Assembly (NCBI GenBank): GCA_964057225.1
Contig: OZ059900.1
Span: 6,892,501 to 6,956,500, forward strand
Length of the DNA stretch: 64,000 nucleotides
Reading direction: 5' to 3'
Origin: Auanema rhodensis
Taxonomy: Eukaryota; Nematoda; Chromadorea; Rhabditida; Rhabditidae
In this document: one piece after another, positions 13,289 to 25,574 of the stretch
Position numbering within the stretch: the first letter of the stretch is position 1
Layout: each line of letters opens with the position of its first letter
Notes under the pieces: model-generated
What the model was told of the DNA's origin: nothing
What the model saw: the letters and a program-made list of their open reading frames with translations, nothing else
The model's database searches: none
Position numbers and translations under genes: made by a program

Positions 13289-13310
13289 TGAATGAATGAA
13301 TGAATGAATG
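13289..13310. repeat. GAAT tetranucleotide microsatellite
   Basis: About five copies of GAAT in tandem, lying in the presumed 5' untranslated region of the CDK2AP-like gene, 18 bp upstream of its start codon. Confidence 0.85.
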
Positions 13311-13320
13311 GTAAAGGACG

Positions 13321-13374
13321 ATTGGTCTCAATAAGCTCCGCCCCAACCTAGAGAAGATCCCTCCCTCTTATTGG
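13321..13374 (-). promoter_or_regulatory. CCAAT and GC-box promoter of CDK2AP-like gene
   Basis: Read on the minus strand, two CCAAT boxes (plus-strand ATTGG at 13321 and 13370) flank a GC box GGGGCGG (plus CCGCCCC at 13338-13344), 50-105 bp upstream of the ATG at 13271. A GCCATTT element like a YY1 site lies near the start codon. The cluster stands out in AT-rich surroundings. Promoter function is inferred. Confidence 0.5.
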
Positions 13375-14597
13375 CAAAAAGCCATTGAGTGACCCATCAC
13401 ATGTTTGAGAAGAATAAGATTCCAATCATATATTGAAGGGGGTTAAAGCAATTGAATGTAAAAAGTTATTTTATGCTGTTCAAAATAAACATATAAGTAT
13501 ATAATAAAAAAAGTTTTTATATAATATTTTATAAATAATTATAGTTAATAACTATAAAATAATATGTGATTATTCTAATAAAAAATATTTTTTTTAAAAT
13601 TATAACAAACTTTATTTTTCTTTTTCTTTTTTTTTTTGGTTAATTCAATGCGACGTGTAATATAGGCATCAAGCTAATCTTAGCATTATGCTGTTAAGGT
13701 AACTTAGCAACAGAATATTTCAATTTCCTCACAATATACAATTAATGATATTCAATAGTTGAGTTTATTTATATATTTCAATCTATCCAACATTCAGGAA
13801 AAAGACAATGTGAATTCAAAGAGTGTTTCAATAAGGTTTCCAACTTTTCAGAAGCGTATATTGCTTGGAAATGACTATGAAATCCTTTTCCTAGCTAAAA
13901 TAGATAGCTTTGCTAATATCTTTTCTTAAGCTTAGCTATTGGCTATAACTTAAATGTTCTCAATTAAAAGCATTATCATGTGCAAACCATATTGATTTGA
14001 CCTGCACTATTAATTGCTTATCAGAGAGCAACTGAGCTATATAAATTGTTATTTCATTCAATATGCTACATGTATATATAAGGTGGGGGGTTGAAACATA
14101 CTTCAAGATGCTAAACTAAATCAATTTTTCACGGGCCGTGGCATTAACTCAGCTTATCGGTTTCTTAAACATTTGTTTCAAAAATAAAAACATTAAATTA
14201 TTGTTGTAAAATAGCTAGTCGTTTGACTATCCGTTATGTAGGAAAAAGCATTTATTCTGAGATCACAATAATATTTGGATTCTACTCGTTTACATCTCGG
14301 GCATCTTTTGTTTCTCACAAATCAATAGATCTGCCATATGTGTGCACCGGTTGAATGCCTTTCTTCTATTGAAAGTAAATGTCAATTGATTACAGACTCA
14401 ATCTATCCGTCAAGTTGTCACACAAGTTGATTGTAAACCGAAAATTCTATTTAGCCATATACATATATGTAATTGGATTATTATTATCTGAAATAGAGAT
14501 ATGTGGAGAATGATACAATGATCCGAAAAAACTTGCCTGAAAACTTTTGAAGTACTAATCATCATGTAGTACTGTTCTTCAGCAAACTTTACTGGGT
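13375..14597. other. Intergenic region without recognised features
   Basis: AT-rich DNA with homopolymer runs between the CDK2AP-like promoter and the small membrane protein gene. I see no coding frame or RNA signature. Confidence 0.4.
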
Positions 14598-14935
14598 TTA
14601 AAGCCAATTGATAGGAGCATCGCGATCGCACTCAAAATGAAGCACTGTATTCTCCATGTCAACAGCACAATTTTGAGCACAGCTCAAGCACAAGCCAGAT
14701 TTCACATTTGTAGGTAGAGCTTGTTCACTTGCTTCAATAGCCTTCATACGACGATATAACTTGCGTATGAAGTAATATGCCAGAATAAAAGTTGGAACAT
14801 TGAGACAAATAGCTGCAATATGAAAGATAAGCTTAATTTTCAAAATGATACTCTTCAGTGAGAAGTTAATAAGAACTTACCAATTACAAGCATACAGAAG
14901 AACAAACTGAAAGTTATCTTGTCCAAATCAATCAT
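14598..14935 (-). CDS. Small single-pass membrane protein, 89 residues
   Basis: Two exons, 14881-14935 and 14598-14812, are joined by a 68-bp phase-1 intron (G|CT). The protein has a seven-residue N-terminus (MIDLDKI), one hydrophobic segment at about residues 8-33, a basic stop (RKLYRRMK), and a 50-residue tail with four cysteines, including a CLSCAQNC cluster. The positive charge after the segment predicts an outside N-terminus and cytosolic tail. I do not recognise a family. The shape resembles small channel regulatory subunits, but no diagnostic motif is present. It shares the position of the phase-1 intron, at the membrane segment, with the genes at 18464, 49510, 51428 and 54222. Confidence 0.6.
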
Positions 14936-15637
14936 TTTCCGTAATGTTCAAGATGAATAGTTCAATCGAACGTGTTAATGTAAAGCAGAACAGAAACAAA
15001 GTTTTCTCGTGAAATATCTGGAAAGCCGCGAAACATATAATGCAATTACGAATCAATAAAATATGAATCATTTTAGAAGCGATACATTTATTATAATTGT
15101 AAGTCCTACATGTTCCAGCTATAGTTTGATATAAGAAATGTATAAAAGAATGCTCGAAATTTCAATGAAAAAAATTTATTCTAAGAAAAAAAAATAATTT
15201 GTGTATACTCGTCTCATATATATTTCACATAGTATTTTAGAAGAGCTTCTTTCAGAATAAAATATATTCCTTTTAGATGCTATTTGAAAATGTGTGGAAT
15301 GACAGCGTGGTTTAAACGTGGTTTAAGCTGAAATCTATTCTGTTAAAATAAGGCAAAGAGGATAAATTATAGCTTTTATCAAGATTAAACAACACATAAC
15401 TCATTTAAAGCAATGAGATCATCAAAATTACTAACTAAATCTTCTTTAGAAAAAAACTCAGTATACATGTAAATCCCTGACAACTACTTGTCATTCGCAG
15501 GCTTTTCATTACGAATTAGGTTTTAAGCACCAGTCTTAGAGCTCTATGTAATCGTTTTTAGAAGGAATATGAAATACTAATCTTCGAATACTTGATTAAA
15601 TTCAATCGCAATATCCATCATTAGAATTTCTTTACTT
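14936..15637. other. Intergenic region without recognised features
   Basis: AT-rich sequence between the small membrane gene and the mobile element. Nothing interpretable was seen. Confidence 0.4.
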
Positions 15638-15662
15638 TAGTATTATAGAATAGGTCGGGGCT

Positions 15663-16237
15663 AAGAAGATAAAAATTTGTCATGTTTATCTTATGTATAA
15701 CTATATGTATTCAATAAATTTATTAAAGATTTATAATGGTATACAATACTATGCACAATCTTGAGAAATCTATGAATAAATATAGTTAGTACCAATAATT
15801 TTTGATATACACGACTGAAAATGGTAATAATGGCTTCATACAAGCTATACTCATTACATATATGGGTTGTCAAGGGGGAAAATGGCTATTAAGATTTTCG
15901 TAAGATGTTTTCCTTTTTTTTTTTTAAAAAAGAAATAAGGAATGTAGGTTTTTTTTTGGATTGCAATACGAGGTTGTTATGTAATAAAGGTATCTAAGCG
16001 ACTTTATGTAAGATATAGCATGTAAGCATATAAGCTAACATGTTTATAGTGAGAAACAAATCATTTTTTACATTTTTGTTTCCTTATTTGTTATTTAGAA
16101 CAATTGTCTTTCAACATTTTCTTACTTTTTTTGATCAGTTTTGTTTATTATCAATATGTATATTCAAATGATATTTCTAGTTGAGTAATTATTTCAACTT
16201 AATTGAAGTTGAAAAAATAATTCTTTTCAAGAAAAAA
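15663..16237 (+). repeat. Left arm of long inverted repeat
   Basis: The outer end reads AAGAAGATAAAAATTTGTCA and the inner end TCTTTTCAAGAAAAAA. It matches the reverse complement of 17380-17953 across its length, with only small differences in homopolymer runs noticed. It includes T12-A6 tracts. Confidence 0.85.
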
Positions 16238-16330
16238 GTCCATTTTGCCCAGTACCCCTTTTTTTCAAATTTCAACAATTTTCAAATAAAAATACAATAA
16301 TTAAATGACTTTTGATGAATCCGGAGGATT

Positions 16331-16587
16331 TGCGAGTTTCAAAAACGATATGAAGCCTCAAATGTAGCCCTCGAAGAGCTTGGCAAAGTATTGGAGATCC
16401 AGAATTTCTGGGGAATCTTTATGAGAAACACTTTACCAAGACTAATCAAAGAAAAAGAAGTAGGTTTTGTAATTTTGGATACTTCAAACAATAAAGGTAC
16501 TCATTGGGTCTGTTATTCTAAAAATAAATGAAAACTTTACTTTTTTAATTCCTTTGGACTTGGCCCACCTTTAGAACTTTAAGAATA
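16331..16587 (+). pseudogene. Remnant of Polinton-type adenain-like cysteine protease
   Basis: One frame reads about 65 codons, then a TGA, then continues in the same frame. Before the stop are the segments NFWGIFMRNTLPRL and GTHWVCY; after it comes YFFNSFGLGPPLEL. This order (FMRxTLP, GTHW with the catalytic histidine, then YYFDSFG.PP) is the hallmark of the protease of Polinton/Maverick elements, which is related to the adenovirus maturation protease. The C-terminal part with the catalytic cysteine is missing, and a 75-bp duplication follows. It is therefore inactive: in-frame stop, truncation and no complete catalytic set. The family assignment rests on motif recognition and needs a profile search. 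Confidence 0.75.
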
Positions 16588-16670
16588 TTCAAAAGGAAAT
16601 AAATGAAAACTTTACTTTTTTAATTCCTTTGGACTTGGCCCACCTTTAGAACTTTAAGAATATTCAAAAG
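16521..16670 (+). repeat. 75-bp direct tandem duplication in protease remnant
   Basis: Copies 16521-16595 and 16596-16670 are almost identical. The unit is exactly 25 codons, so the phase is kept, but each copy carries the TGA and a following TAA. The duplication therefore arose in an already broken copy, or went along with its decay. Confidence 0.85.
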
Positions 16671-17379
16671 GTGAATCTTCAGAAAGGAAGCTAGCTGACG
16701 CTAAAGATAGAGATAAAAAAAAACTTTCAACGTTTCAAATTCAAGATTTTGATCATCATCATCAATCAAGATCATTGTTGTTATTATTGTTTACTCGTAT
16801 TGAAATTATTGGAAAATAATGACTACAAAATTATTATTTTTATCATTAATTGAAAACATAAGAATCAAATAATGATAAAAAATTAATGAAAGATATTTCA
16901 TTATTTCCAAAAGCCAAAGTTTCATGAGTGTTTTTGAAAATATAGCCTTTATATTCATTTGAAATTCTTCATTATTCATGCGACTTTATTCTGACATTGT
17001 GTAAAAACTTGTTGCTTTATAGATCTAATGCAATACTGGACTTTTCTAATCACATTTTTATTAAAAAGACAATTTTTGAAATCTTCAACTCTTGATTGAT
17101 TTTTGAAAACATTCCTTTTGATTTTTGACACCTTTGCTCTTCTTAACTTCTTCTCCAGGTTGGATTACTTCTGGAAAATCATTACTTTCTTATGGTCAAA
17201 AAACGGTTTTTTTAAGAAAAGACAGATTTTCATTAGGTTACGACAGATTTTGATGATTTTGTGCATTAAAATAGTGAAAAAGGGTTAAAAAGTGAGAATG
17301 AGCAAAAGGACCGTCTAGCCCCAACCTATTCTATACTACTTACTTCATTTTCGTATGGCAGTTTTTGTTAAAACAACTT

Positions 17380-17953
17380 TTTTTTCTTGAAAAGAATTAT
17401 TTTTTCAACTTCAATTAAGTTGAAATAATTACTCAACTAGAAATATCATTTGAATATACATATTGATAATAAACAAAACTGATCAAAAAAGTAAGAAAAT
17501 GTTGAAAGACAATTGTTCTAAATAACAAATAAGGAAACAAAAGTGTAAAAAATGATTTGTTTCTCACTATAAACATGTTAGCTTATATGCTTACATGCTA
17601 TATCTTACATAAAGTCGCTTAGATACCTTTATTACATAACAACCTCGTATTGCAATCCAAAAAAAAACCTACATTCCTTATTTCTTTTTTAAAAAAAAAA
17701 AAGGAAAACATCTTACGAAAATCTTAATAGCCATTTTCCCCCTTGACAACCCATATATGTAATGAGTATAGCTTGTATGAAGCCATTATTACCATTTTCA
17801 GTCGTGTATATCAAAAATTATTGGTACTAACTATATTTATTCATAGATTTCTCAAGATTGTGCATAGTATTGTATACCATTATAAATCTTTAATAAATTT
17901 ATTGAATACATATAGTTATACATAAGATAAACATGACAAATTTTTATCTTCTT
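17380..17953 (-). repeat. Right arm of long inverted repeat
   Basis: Reverse complement of 15663-16237. Its outer end is CATGACAAATTTTTATCTTC followed by TT at 17953, after which similarity to the left side stops. Confidence 0.85.
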
Positions 17954-18463
17954 GAACTTAAACAGAAAAATATTACATAAATAGCAATGTACGTTTACTA
18001 CACATGAAATATGGCATTTCTTATCATATTAAATGTAAAGGAGAACAATAGATTACTTAAAGTTAATATTGATAGTAAAGGTCATACCTGAAAATTTTGA
18101 ATAATCCTCAAAAGTTTTATTGTAATCTTTAAAGCTTCAATTCAATAAACTTATTCATCGCACCAGCTATCTATTCTTCATATGTTGGATTTGCTTTACT
18201 AATAAAGTACATACATTTTAAGAGAGATGCAAATTTTGAAATTTTGTTGCGATTAAAACGAATTCAAAAACAAAAACAGTTATACATAAAACATAAGATC
18301 AAATATATATTATGAGAATAGTAATGAAAAAACTTTTTTAATTTCATAATTATAAATATAAATTATATTTGATTAAATAAATTTCTTATAAACAATATAT
18401 GTTTGATAATATACATTATATGATCATGTAAACTCGTGTGGTATAATCAAACTGTGGAAAATC

Positions 18464-19066
18464 TTATGAAATCCTTAATGAAATCTGTACTCTACATTGC
18501 TCAAGTGATCCACCTACCTCATTATTCTCTTGAGGAATATTGGAATTGACGTCAACTACAACAATATGCATTGAAGATGCATCAGCTCTGATTTCTGATT
18601 AAAAGGCATGATTAACTAATTATATTATTATGATTATGTATATACCATCATTGTTTTGTTGTGTCTCATCAATTGTAGCAATAAAACGATTAGGTATCAT
18701 TTCATTACCTATTTCATGCTCTTCACGAATAATTGGCATATTATAATTAATATGATGAACTTGGCATAATTCTATATTATCTGAATCTTGGCGTGTTGCA
18801 CATCCGATAGCTTCAGCTATTCGCTTTTTCGTTTCCGGCCAACATCCCGTAACCCATATTACAAAGCAGGTAGGGTATGCAGCTGCTATCAGAATAGCTA
18901 TGAAAAAATGTGAAATAAGACAAAAAAATCAAAGTTTGCAAACACTATATACACATAAGAAAAGCTAAAACTAAAATAGTTACTTACTGACACATAGGCA
19001 GATCAGGAAAACTGTCCAAAATTCATCTTTTCGAACGAGTAAATCAAACATTTCACGATTTCCCAT
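18464..19066 (-). CDS. Small single-pass membrane protein, about 138 residues
   Basis: Four exons, 19057-19066 (ATGGGAAATC), 18989-19012, 18646-18897 and 18464-18594, sum to 139 codons. Without the 44-bp first intron (19013-19056) the hydrophobic frame has no start codon, so this ten-base coding exon is inferred. The protein begins MGN, runs straight into a membrane segment (LFLICLCV, then TILIAAAYPTCFVIWV), then a tail with WPETKKRI and mostly polar, acidic sequence. I recognise no family. As in the other small membrane genes here, a phase-1 intron cuts the membrane segment (A|CT). Confidence 0.5.
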
Positions 19067-21267
19067 GAATATTAGTGAACAATCTATGACGATATCCAAC
19101 TAATGAATGAATGAATCTGCCAGAACTCATATATAAATGTAATTGTTGTCATGGTTTCCAATTTTAGCTATATTCTCATGATGGTGTCAAGTTATTGAAT
19201 CACATCTTCACGCTGTATTAATTAAAGATGCTTAACGAGTATGCGTAAAGCTATAAAACAAACGTTCAAACCGCCATTGTTCATTCAACAGGAAAAATAA
19301 AAATTTCGCACGTAATCTCAAAGACAAGATAACTTAACTGTATGTAATGTGCACACTTCATTCGAGTTTGCAAATATTTCAGATATAAGAATGACAACTA
19401 CTAGAGTTGATACAGTGGGTGTATGATTGGAACAAGTACTTATTTCATTTGACCACAATAAATCTTTAAGAAAATCTTTCAAATTTTATTGACAATACAA
19501 TAATAATTTATGTAGCTGCTAATGGAAAAAATCTTGTATTACAGGCATATCTCACATGACAAAGCTCTATTAAAATTCCATATTCAATATCGTTTCATAT
19601 TACCTGACACGATTGTAGTCGCCAATGGCATGATGACCTCTTGATCGCATAGTTTGAGGTCAAATCATTTTATACTATCACATTACTTTATATACCTAAT
19701 TCTCATTTTTCATGTTTAATGTGTTTAAATTCAGTTAAAGCATTTCTCTAAATTAAATTTTTAATTTTTTTATGAGAATTGCTCGTACAATTGTATTTGA
19801 ACAACTGCTCAACATCTGTATCAATACTCATAAACGTTTATAAATTAAAAATTGGTTTTAACCTCATTTACAAAATAATTAAAAAAAACTTTGTGTTCTT
19901 TCATAAACTAAGTATATTTATGAAATAATTATTTGATCTCAAGATTCAAAACTATGATGAGATCTATATCGTCTTAGATTATGTCATTGGCATTCATCTA
20001 TTGATCAGTAATATCTTATTTAACCTTCACATGCACAATAACCTTCAGTTTTATTTTTACTCATTGTATTTACTTCTATTGATTTTTTTACTCATTTTTT
20101 CTTCAAAGTATTATAATTTTTAACATATATGTTATATAGTTGATTAACATTTTTTAAAGTTTATAATAGTATTAGTAAATAATGCTATTCATAGGTTACT
20201 TAGTCATCGTATCATCATGTCAACAGGGATTATCCAGTGTCGGTATTCATTCTTGCCGTCTCTTTTTGATTATTTATGCGAAAGTTCTCATTAAATGACA
20301 TCACAATCCTGTATCGAGTCCGCAGAATTCTCTTCATCATCTTTTTCTCTCTCTCTCTTTATCTCTTTCTTGTACCCTTCTCGCCATCGCTCTCTCTTTT
20401 TATCTATATTTTTTCTTTTTATTTCTTTTGTTCGTCTTGTCTCTCATTCTTGCAAACCATGATTTGTTCCACATCCTTTGAAAAGAGGACTGGTTATTTC
20501 CTTTAATCCAAGCCGGTCACTCCTCTACCTGTTCCTCTCTGTCTTGCTGCAGTCTCTTATTCACGGATGCTTATGCGTCTCTTTGCATATATGCACTCAG
20601 TGATAATCTCTCACAATGTCTACTCACCGCCTCTCCAACCTCTGATGTGTCTCTGCTTCGAACAGTTTCTCTGTTACACTCCATGAAAACTGTACTATTT
20701 GCAAAAACGATCGTCATTCTCTTTATTCTCGTTCGTTAGCAAGTGTCCCATGTTCAGACAAACTTTGAAGAAAGTTTTCTTTAGAATACAGAATTATTAT
20801 ATTCTATATTCAAAGTAACAGATGACACATTTCAATATGCTATTACCTTTATTGATGATGAAAGTTAAGTTTGTTATTGCGCCTTTGTGCCCAAATACAA
20901 AGTTCTTTTCCAATGTTCTTGAACAATGTCATGTCATATGTTGTATATGAATGATTTTTGTGTCCTAGATAAGCAACTTATTCTTATCTCTACTTATTTT
21001 TAAACACTTCACGTATCATTAAATGTAAAAAGAAGGAAACTGGAAAAAATTAGGATCTCTAGAGCAAACGGGATGAACAGTCATTTCGTTAACATTGGCG
21101 GAAATATTGTATTTGTTTTCGGTTCAATTGTTACATTTTCCCTTTTTTTCCGCTCTCTTTTTGTTCTCAAAAACCACCTTGTCATATTGTGATCAAACAT
21201 TTAAAGTTTTCTTTTTTCTTCTTGGTCAAACATTTTGATCTCAAAATATCAATTTTTAGACCATTTG
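19067..21267. other. Intergenic region with CT-rich stretch
   Basis: There are no convincing genes. The stretch 20330-20720 is rich in CTCT and TTCT runs on the plus strand. The frames in it are low complexity and are not taken as coding. Confidence 0.4.
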
Positions 21268-23428
21268 ATGGGCGACACAGCACAAAAACGCGTAGTTTCA
21301 ACTCTGGTATTAACTTTAATAATCGATTTATTGGCGTTCACGTGTATATTACCTCTGTTCCCATCAATTTTATCATATTATGCTAAGAATAATAACAATG
21401 TAAGTAAATATATTGTGAATTGTTATTATTTCGAATATAATATTTTTATTTTTATTTATTTATAGGATATTCTTTATGAGACATTAACGTCAGCATTGAA
21501 TTCATTTCAAACAGCAATCGGTGCTCCCATCAATGAACGATATAACTATGTATTCTTCGGAGGTGAATTCATTCAAACTTTATTTTTTACAACATCATTC
21601 TCATCAAAAACTTACAAAAAAACATCTTTTTTCAATATAATAAGCATATATATATAATTTAAAAACATGAAACAATGTATAAACGATTCAAATGCAGGTG
21701 TTCTCGGATCGTTATTCTGTTATCTGCAGTTCTTGTCTTCACCGACACTTGGAGCACTTTCTGATGTCTATGGAAGGAAACCAATGCTTTTACTGTCTTG
21801 TCTTGGCAGTCTCTTATCATACGTGGTATGCATGAAATTTCATCTTTAAATTTTGATATTTCATAGATTATGATACCTACGTATAGATTTTAGAGCAAAA
21901 ACTTTAATTTCACGTCATTATAATGACAAAAATTAAACGATAGTCCTTAGATTATATTTTAAATTATCAATTAAATGACGTTTTTTTCATACTTTTTTTT
22001 GTAGCTCTGGTTAAATGCTAGCACATTCACCATCTTTTTTATTTCTCGGATTATTGGGGGTTTGAGTAAAACCAACACAAATGTCGCTACAGCAATGATG
22101 GGCGATATCTATCGGGGAGATCAAAATCCGAAAGGAATGGTAAACGTAAAATAAAATATATTTAATTAACTTTATTTTAGGCTTTGATAGGAATTTCATA
22201 TTCAGTTGGATTTCTGGTTGGACCTATGATTGGAGCATATTTTTCCGTTATGGCCAAACAGGAAGCTTTCTTTACTTTACCAGCTAAATTTGCCATTGTT
22301 CTCACCATTATTCAATTTATAATCATTTCTCGTCTTCCTGAAACTGCTGATTTCAAAACTACAGTAAATTTTCTAATTTCCTTTTTTTCATGCGTAAAAT
22401 CCATCTAATTTTAGAAAAGCCGATCAAGCGTATCGCAAAAAGCTTACACATTACTTTCTCCACAATCTCTATTTAAATTTGACGCTGTCCAAAGTACAAT
22501 TGAAAGTAGGAATTTAATTTAATGCAGCTTAAAAACGTAATTTTATCTTTTTTTACAGAAAAAAATGAGATGGAAAAGTATGGAATTGTCTACTTTTTAT
22601 ATTTATTTCTCTATTCTGGTCTTGAATTTACCTTACCGTTCTTGACTCATATTCGATTTAACTATAATAGGTATGTTATGGATAGTTAACAAGAGAGTAA
22701 CCTTTTACTATATTTTTAGTATTGACCAAGGAAAAATTTATCTTTTCACTGGATTATTGATGCTATTTATACAGGGAGGAATATCAAGGCGTATACCAAT
22801 TGAAAGGTATTATTCTTTTTTTTTTTTGAAATTTTATTTATATGATTTATTTCAGACAACAAAAATTAGCACAAATTGGAATGTTTCTGTCAATTCCGGC
22901 TTTTCTGGTAATTGCTATTGCTACTTCTGTTACTGTTTTCAGTATTGGATTGTTCTTCTTTGCAATTGGTACTGTGAATTTTCCAATGCATTGAATGATG
23001 TTATCATAAATTTACTTCATTCCAGCTTCTGCTACTGTTGTTCCAGCACTAACATCTTGTTTAACAAATATCAATACGGATGATTCTGAAAGAGGAGCAT
23101 TAGTTGGAGTTTTTCGTAGTATTGGATCTCTTGCTCGAGCAATAGGACCAATTATTGCTTCCTCAGGTAAGTATAAGTACCCAAAACGTATATATTTCTT
23201 CAAAAAGAAGAAACAAAACAAAATGCTCAAGCTATAGAAATTTTATGCTGTATGATTTTGATTTCACTTAAATCATCACATTTTACTTGATGACCACAAC
23301 TAATATATTTGATTTCAGTTTTCTGGTTGGCTGGACCAACAACATGCTACTTGATTGGTGGAATATCTCTTACCATTCCTCTATACCTCTTGAAGTCTTG
23401 CCTTGTTCCTGCTAAGCGGAAAGAGTAA
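21268..23428 (+). CDS. mfsd10-like: Major facilitator transporter, MFSD10 (TETRAN) type
   Basis: Eleven exons sum to 442 residues, close to human MFSD10 (455): 21268-21399, 21466-21562, 21698-21825, 22005-22139, 22181-22363, 22415-22505, 22559-22670, 22720-22806, 22856-22968, 23026-23166 and 23319-23428. Twelve hydrophobic segments are present. Family signatures in order are DLLAFTCILPLFP in TM1, AIGAPINERYNYVFFGGVLG, MFS motif A (GALSDVYGRKP), SRIIGGLSKTN, GISYSVGFLVGPMIGA, YFLYLFLYSGLEFTL and RSIGSLARAIGPIIASSVFW. Human MFSD10 is described as an organic-anion efflux carrier; the substrate here is unknown. A TTTTTAG acceptor eight bases before the ATG suggests trans-splicing of the mRNA. All joins keep phase, and no defect was seen. 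Confidence 0.9.
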
Positions 23429-25541
23429 ACGTTTGTTCTAGTGAACTTACTTTCTCACGAATTCCTTGTATTTCTATCAAGGTTGTAACATAATGTATTA
23501 CTTTACTCACATTTCACACATTTTTGAATGGGTTTTGATGTCATTTTTATGTATATACATATATATTAATTATTCTTTATTTATACTTTTCTCTGTGAAA
23601 TTATTGCAAAATACTTTTCTTTAAGAAATATATAAATATATAAATATATGCCATCGGCTTTTTATTGTCATAAGTATGATGTTTATGCAGTTTTCTGTCT
23701 CTTAAAACTCGAAAAAAAGAAAAAAAAACTTTAGTCACATGTCCTTATATTCTCATGTGAACATTTCGTTTCAAAATGACGTACTGGAACATAATAGTAG
23801 AGTTATTCCCTCGGAACCAAATTTGTTTGAATTCAATGAAGTTTCATTGAAAATACATGATATGAAGTTCAAGCTCAGAAGAAACTCTGACAGTGACAAG
23901 TACGAATCATTTGATTGTTTCTCTTTGCATTATTGGCACCAGAATCGATGAGGTGTTAACACATAATGTGATGATATACCATCAATCCATCATATCACTA
24001 GTTGTAAAGTTCACTATTCATTGGCAGCAATTTTGAACAAAAAAATATATCTTCCGCTCATTTTTCCGCACAATTTTACAAATCGTTTGCTGGGATATGT
24101 TTTGTTTGCTGTGGATGATGAACTTTTTACATTTCTTACAACATGATACTTCAGGAAATTCTTTTTTTTTCTCAACTCACTTCAAATGATAACTTATGAA
24201 TGTTGTTTAAAATTACAAAAAAAAAATGTCCGTTATTCATGAAAACTTCATATTGTTGAGTACCAGATTTTGAATACTTTGTTGTTTTATGTGCATGAAG
24301 ATGTTTAATGCTCATTCACCAAATAATTGCTTTCAAATCGTGTTCACTTGTTCTTCAGCATTTACTATTACAAACTTTATATAATTTATTCTAAATTTGA
24401 TGCTCACATGTGCTGAACTTGAGAAGTAGGTCATGGTACAATAGAATATCTATTTTAGAATTCTTTCACAGATGTTAGATAGAATTTCATGTGTATGCTT
24501 TATAGCTCCCTTTGTCTTCAAAAAATCATATTCAAACATCTTGTCGAACATAAACAAAATCCTTCTTCACATTTGAGTCTGCCTTCCTTCATCAGGTGGC
24601 ATATGGTGCAATTTCATATCCGCAATTTTTCATTTTCTTTGTTGTTTTTTGTTTTAATATCTTGAAAATTTTTGAACTAAAAGTAATTTTATTACACATG
24701 CACGTTCAACTTCATTTTCGACACTCGTAAATAACTCGTAAACTTACAAAATATTGCCTTAGGAATAGCTAGTTGATCCACCTGATCATCATGAAGTTTG
24801 CAGCTGTAAAACAGCATTTTGTGTCTGAAATTCAATTTATTTTTCTCATTTCTTTCTATGTACTTATTTTGTAAATTTCTGCATTTTTCTGATTACCAAT
24901 CCGACTTTCTTGTTCAAGCTCATCATGGCCCACTTACTTTAAAAACCTTCTTTCCGCTCATTCTTTCTCTTGCTCTCTCGACCGTTCACTAACTATCTGG
25001 TTTCAAACCTCTTTCACTCTTATCCCGAGACTCAACTGGTAGCACGCTATTTCAGCATGCTCTCCAATCTTCACATGCTCGAGGGAACATAGATGAGTAG
25101 GAGAAAGAAACAAGCAGAAAATGGGACAGAGGCTAGACATTTATGAGGGCAAAACTCTGTGTATTTCGACAAACGATGAGATGAGAACGAAAGAGCTGAA
25201 AAGGAAGAGCATCTTCCCAAGAACTACGGAAAAGATGGACAATTGAGAGAGTATGAGAGAAGTAGACACATGAGTAGTGAAAAAGATGTGAGAGTAAAAG
25301 AGAGTGGCTACTAGATTGATTTCAGTTGTTTGCCTATTTCCATTCGTTATAAGTCCCTTAAGGAAACCATGTCTAAAGCGTTGTTTTCTTTTTTCATTCT
25401 CACGTTCTATCTATTCATTCGATCGTTCACAAATTTATTGTGTATCAAAAACCCAATCCTATTTCGAGCATGCTTTCTTCTTTGCTCATATGATGCTCAA
25501 GATTAAGAGAGAAAAAGAATAAGTGAGAGCATAAACAAACG

Positions 25542-25574
<33 letters not shown>

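Larger units (their letters stand above)
15638..17953. mobile_element. Decayed Polinton/Maverick-derived element with long inverted arms
   Basis: Two arms of about 575 bp, 15663-16237 and 17380-17953, are near-identical inverted copies; both encode the same 60-codon chance frame. Between them lies a broken protease gene of the adenoviral/Polinton type and AT-rich filler. A 23-bp terminal-like motif (TAGAATAGG.TGGGGCTA) occurs at 15641-15662 and, inverted, at 17316-17338. The hexamer TTACTT lies at 15632-15637 and 17340-17345, which would fit a 6-bp target duplication around 15638-17339. In that reading the right arm lies outside the element, so the locus is rearranged or nested. Polintons normally span 15-20 kb with long inverted repeats and a 6-bp target duplication; here polymerase, integrase and capsid genes are absent. 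Confidence 0.65.

Noticed and set aside
15691-17925. Identical 60-codon frames in both arms
   Set aside because: They are the same bases in inverted copies; no start context or motif, so not a gene.
23739-23951. 70-codon frame downstream of MFSD10
   Set aside because: Composition is protein-like, but no splice partner, homology or promoter was recognised.
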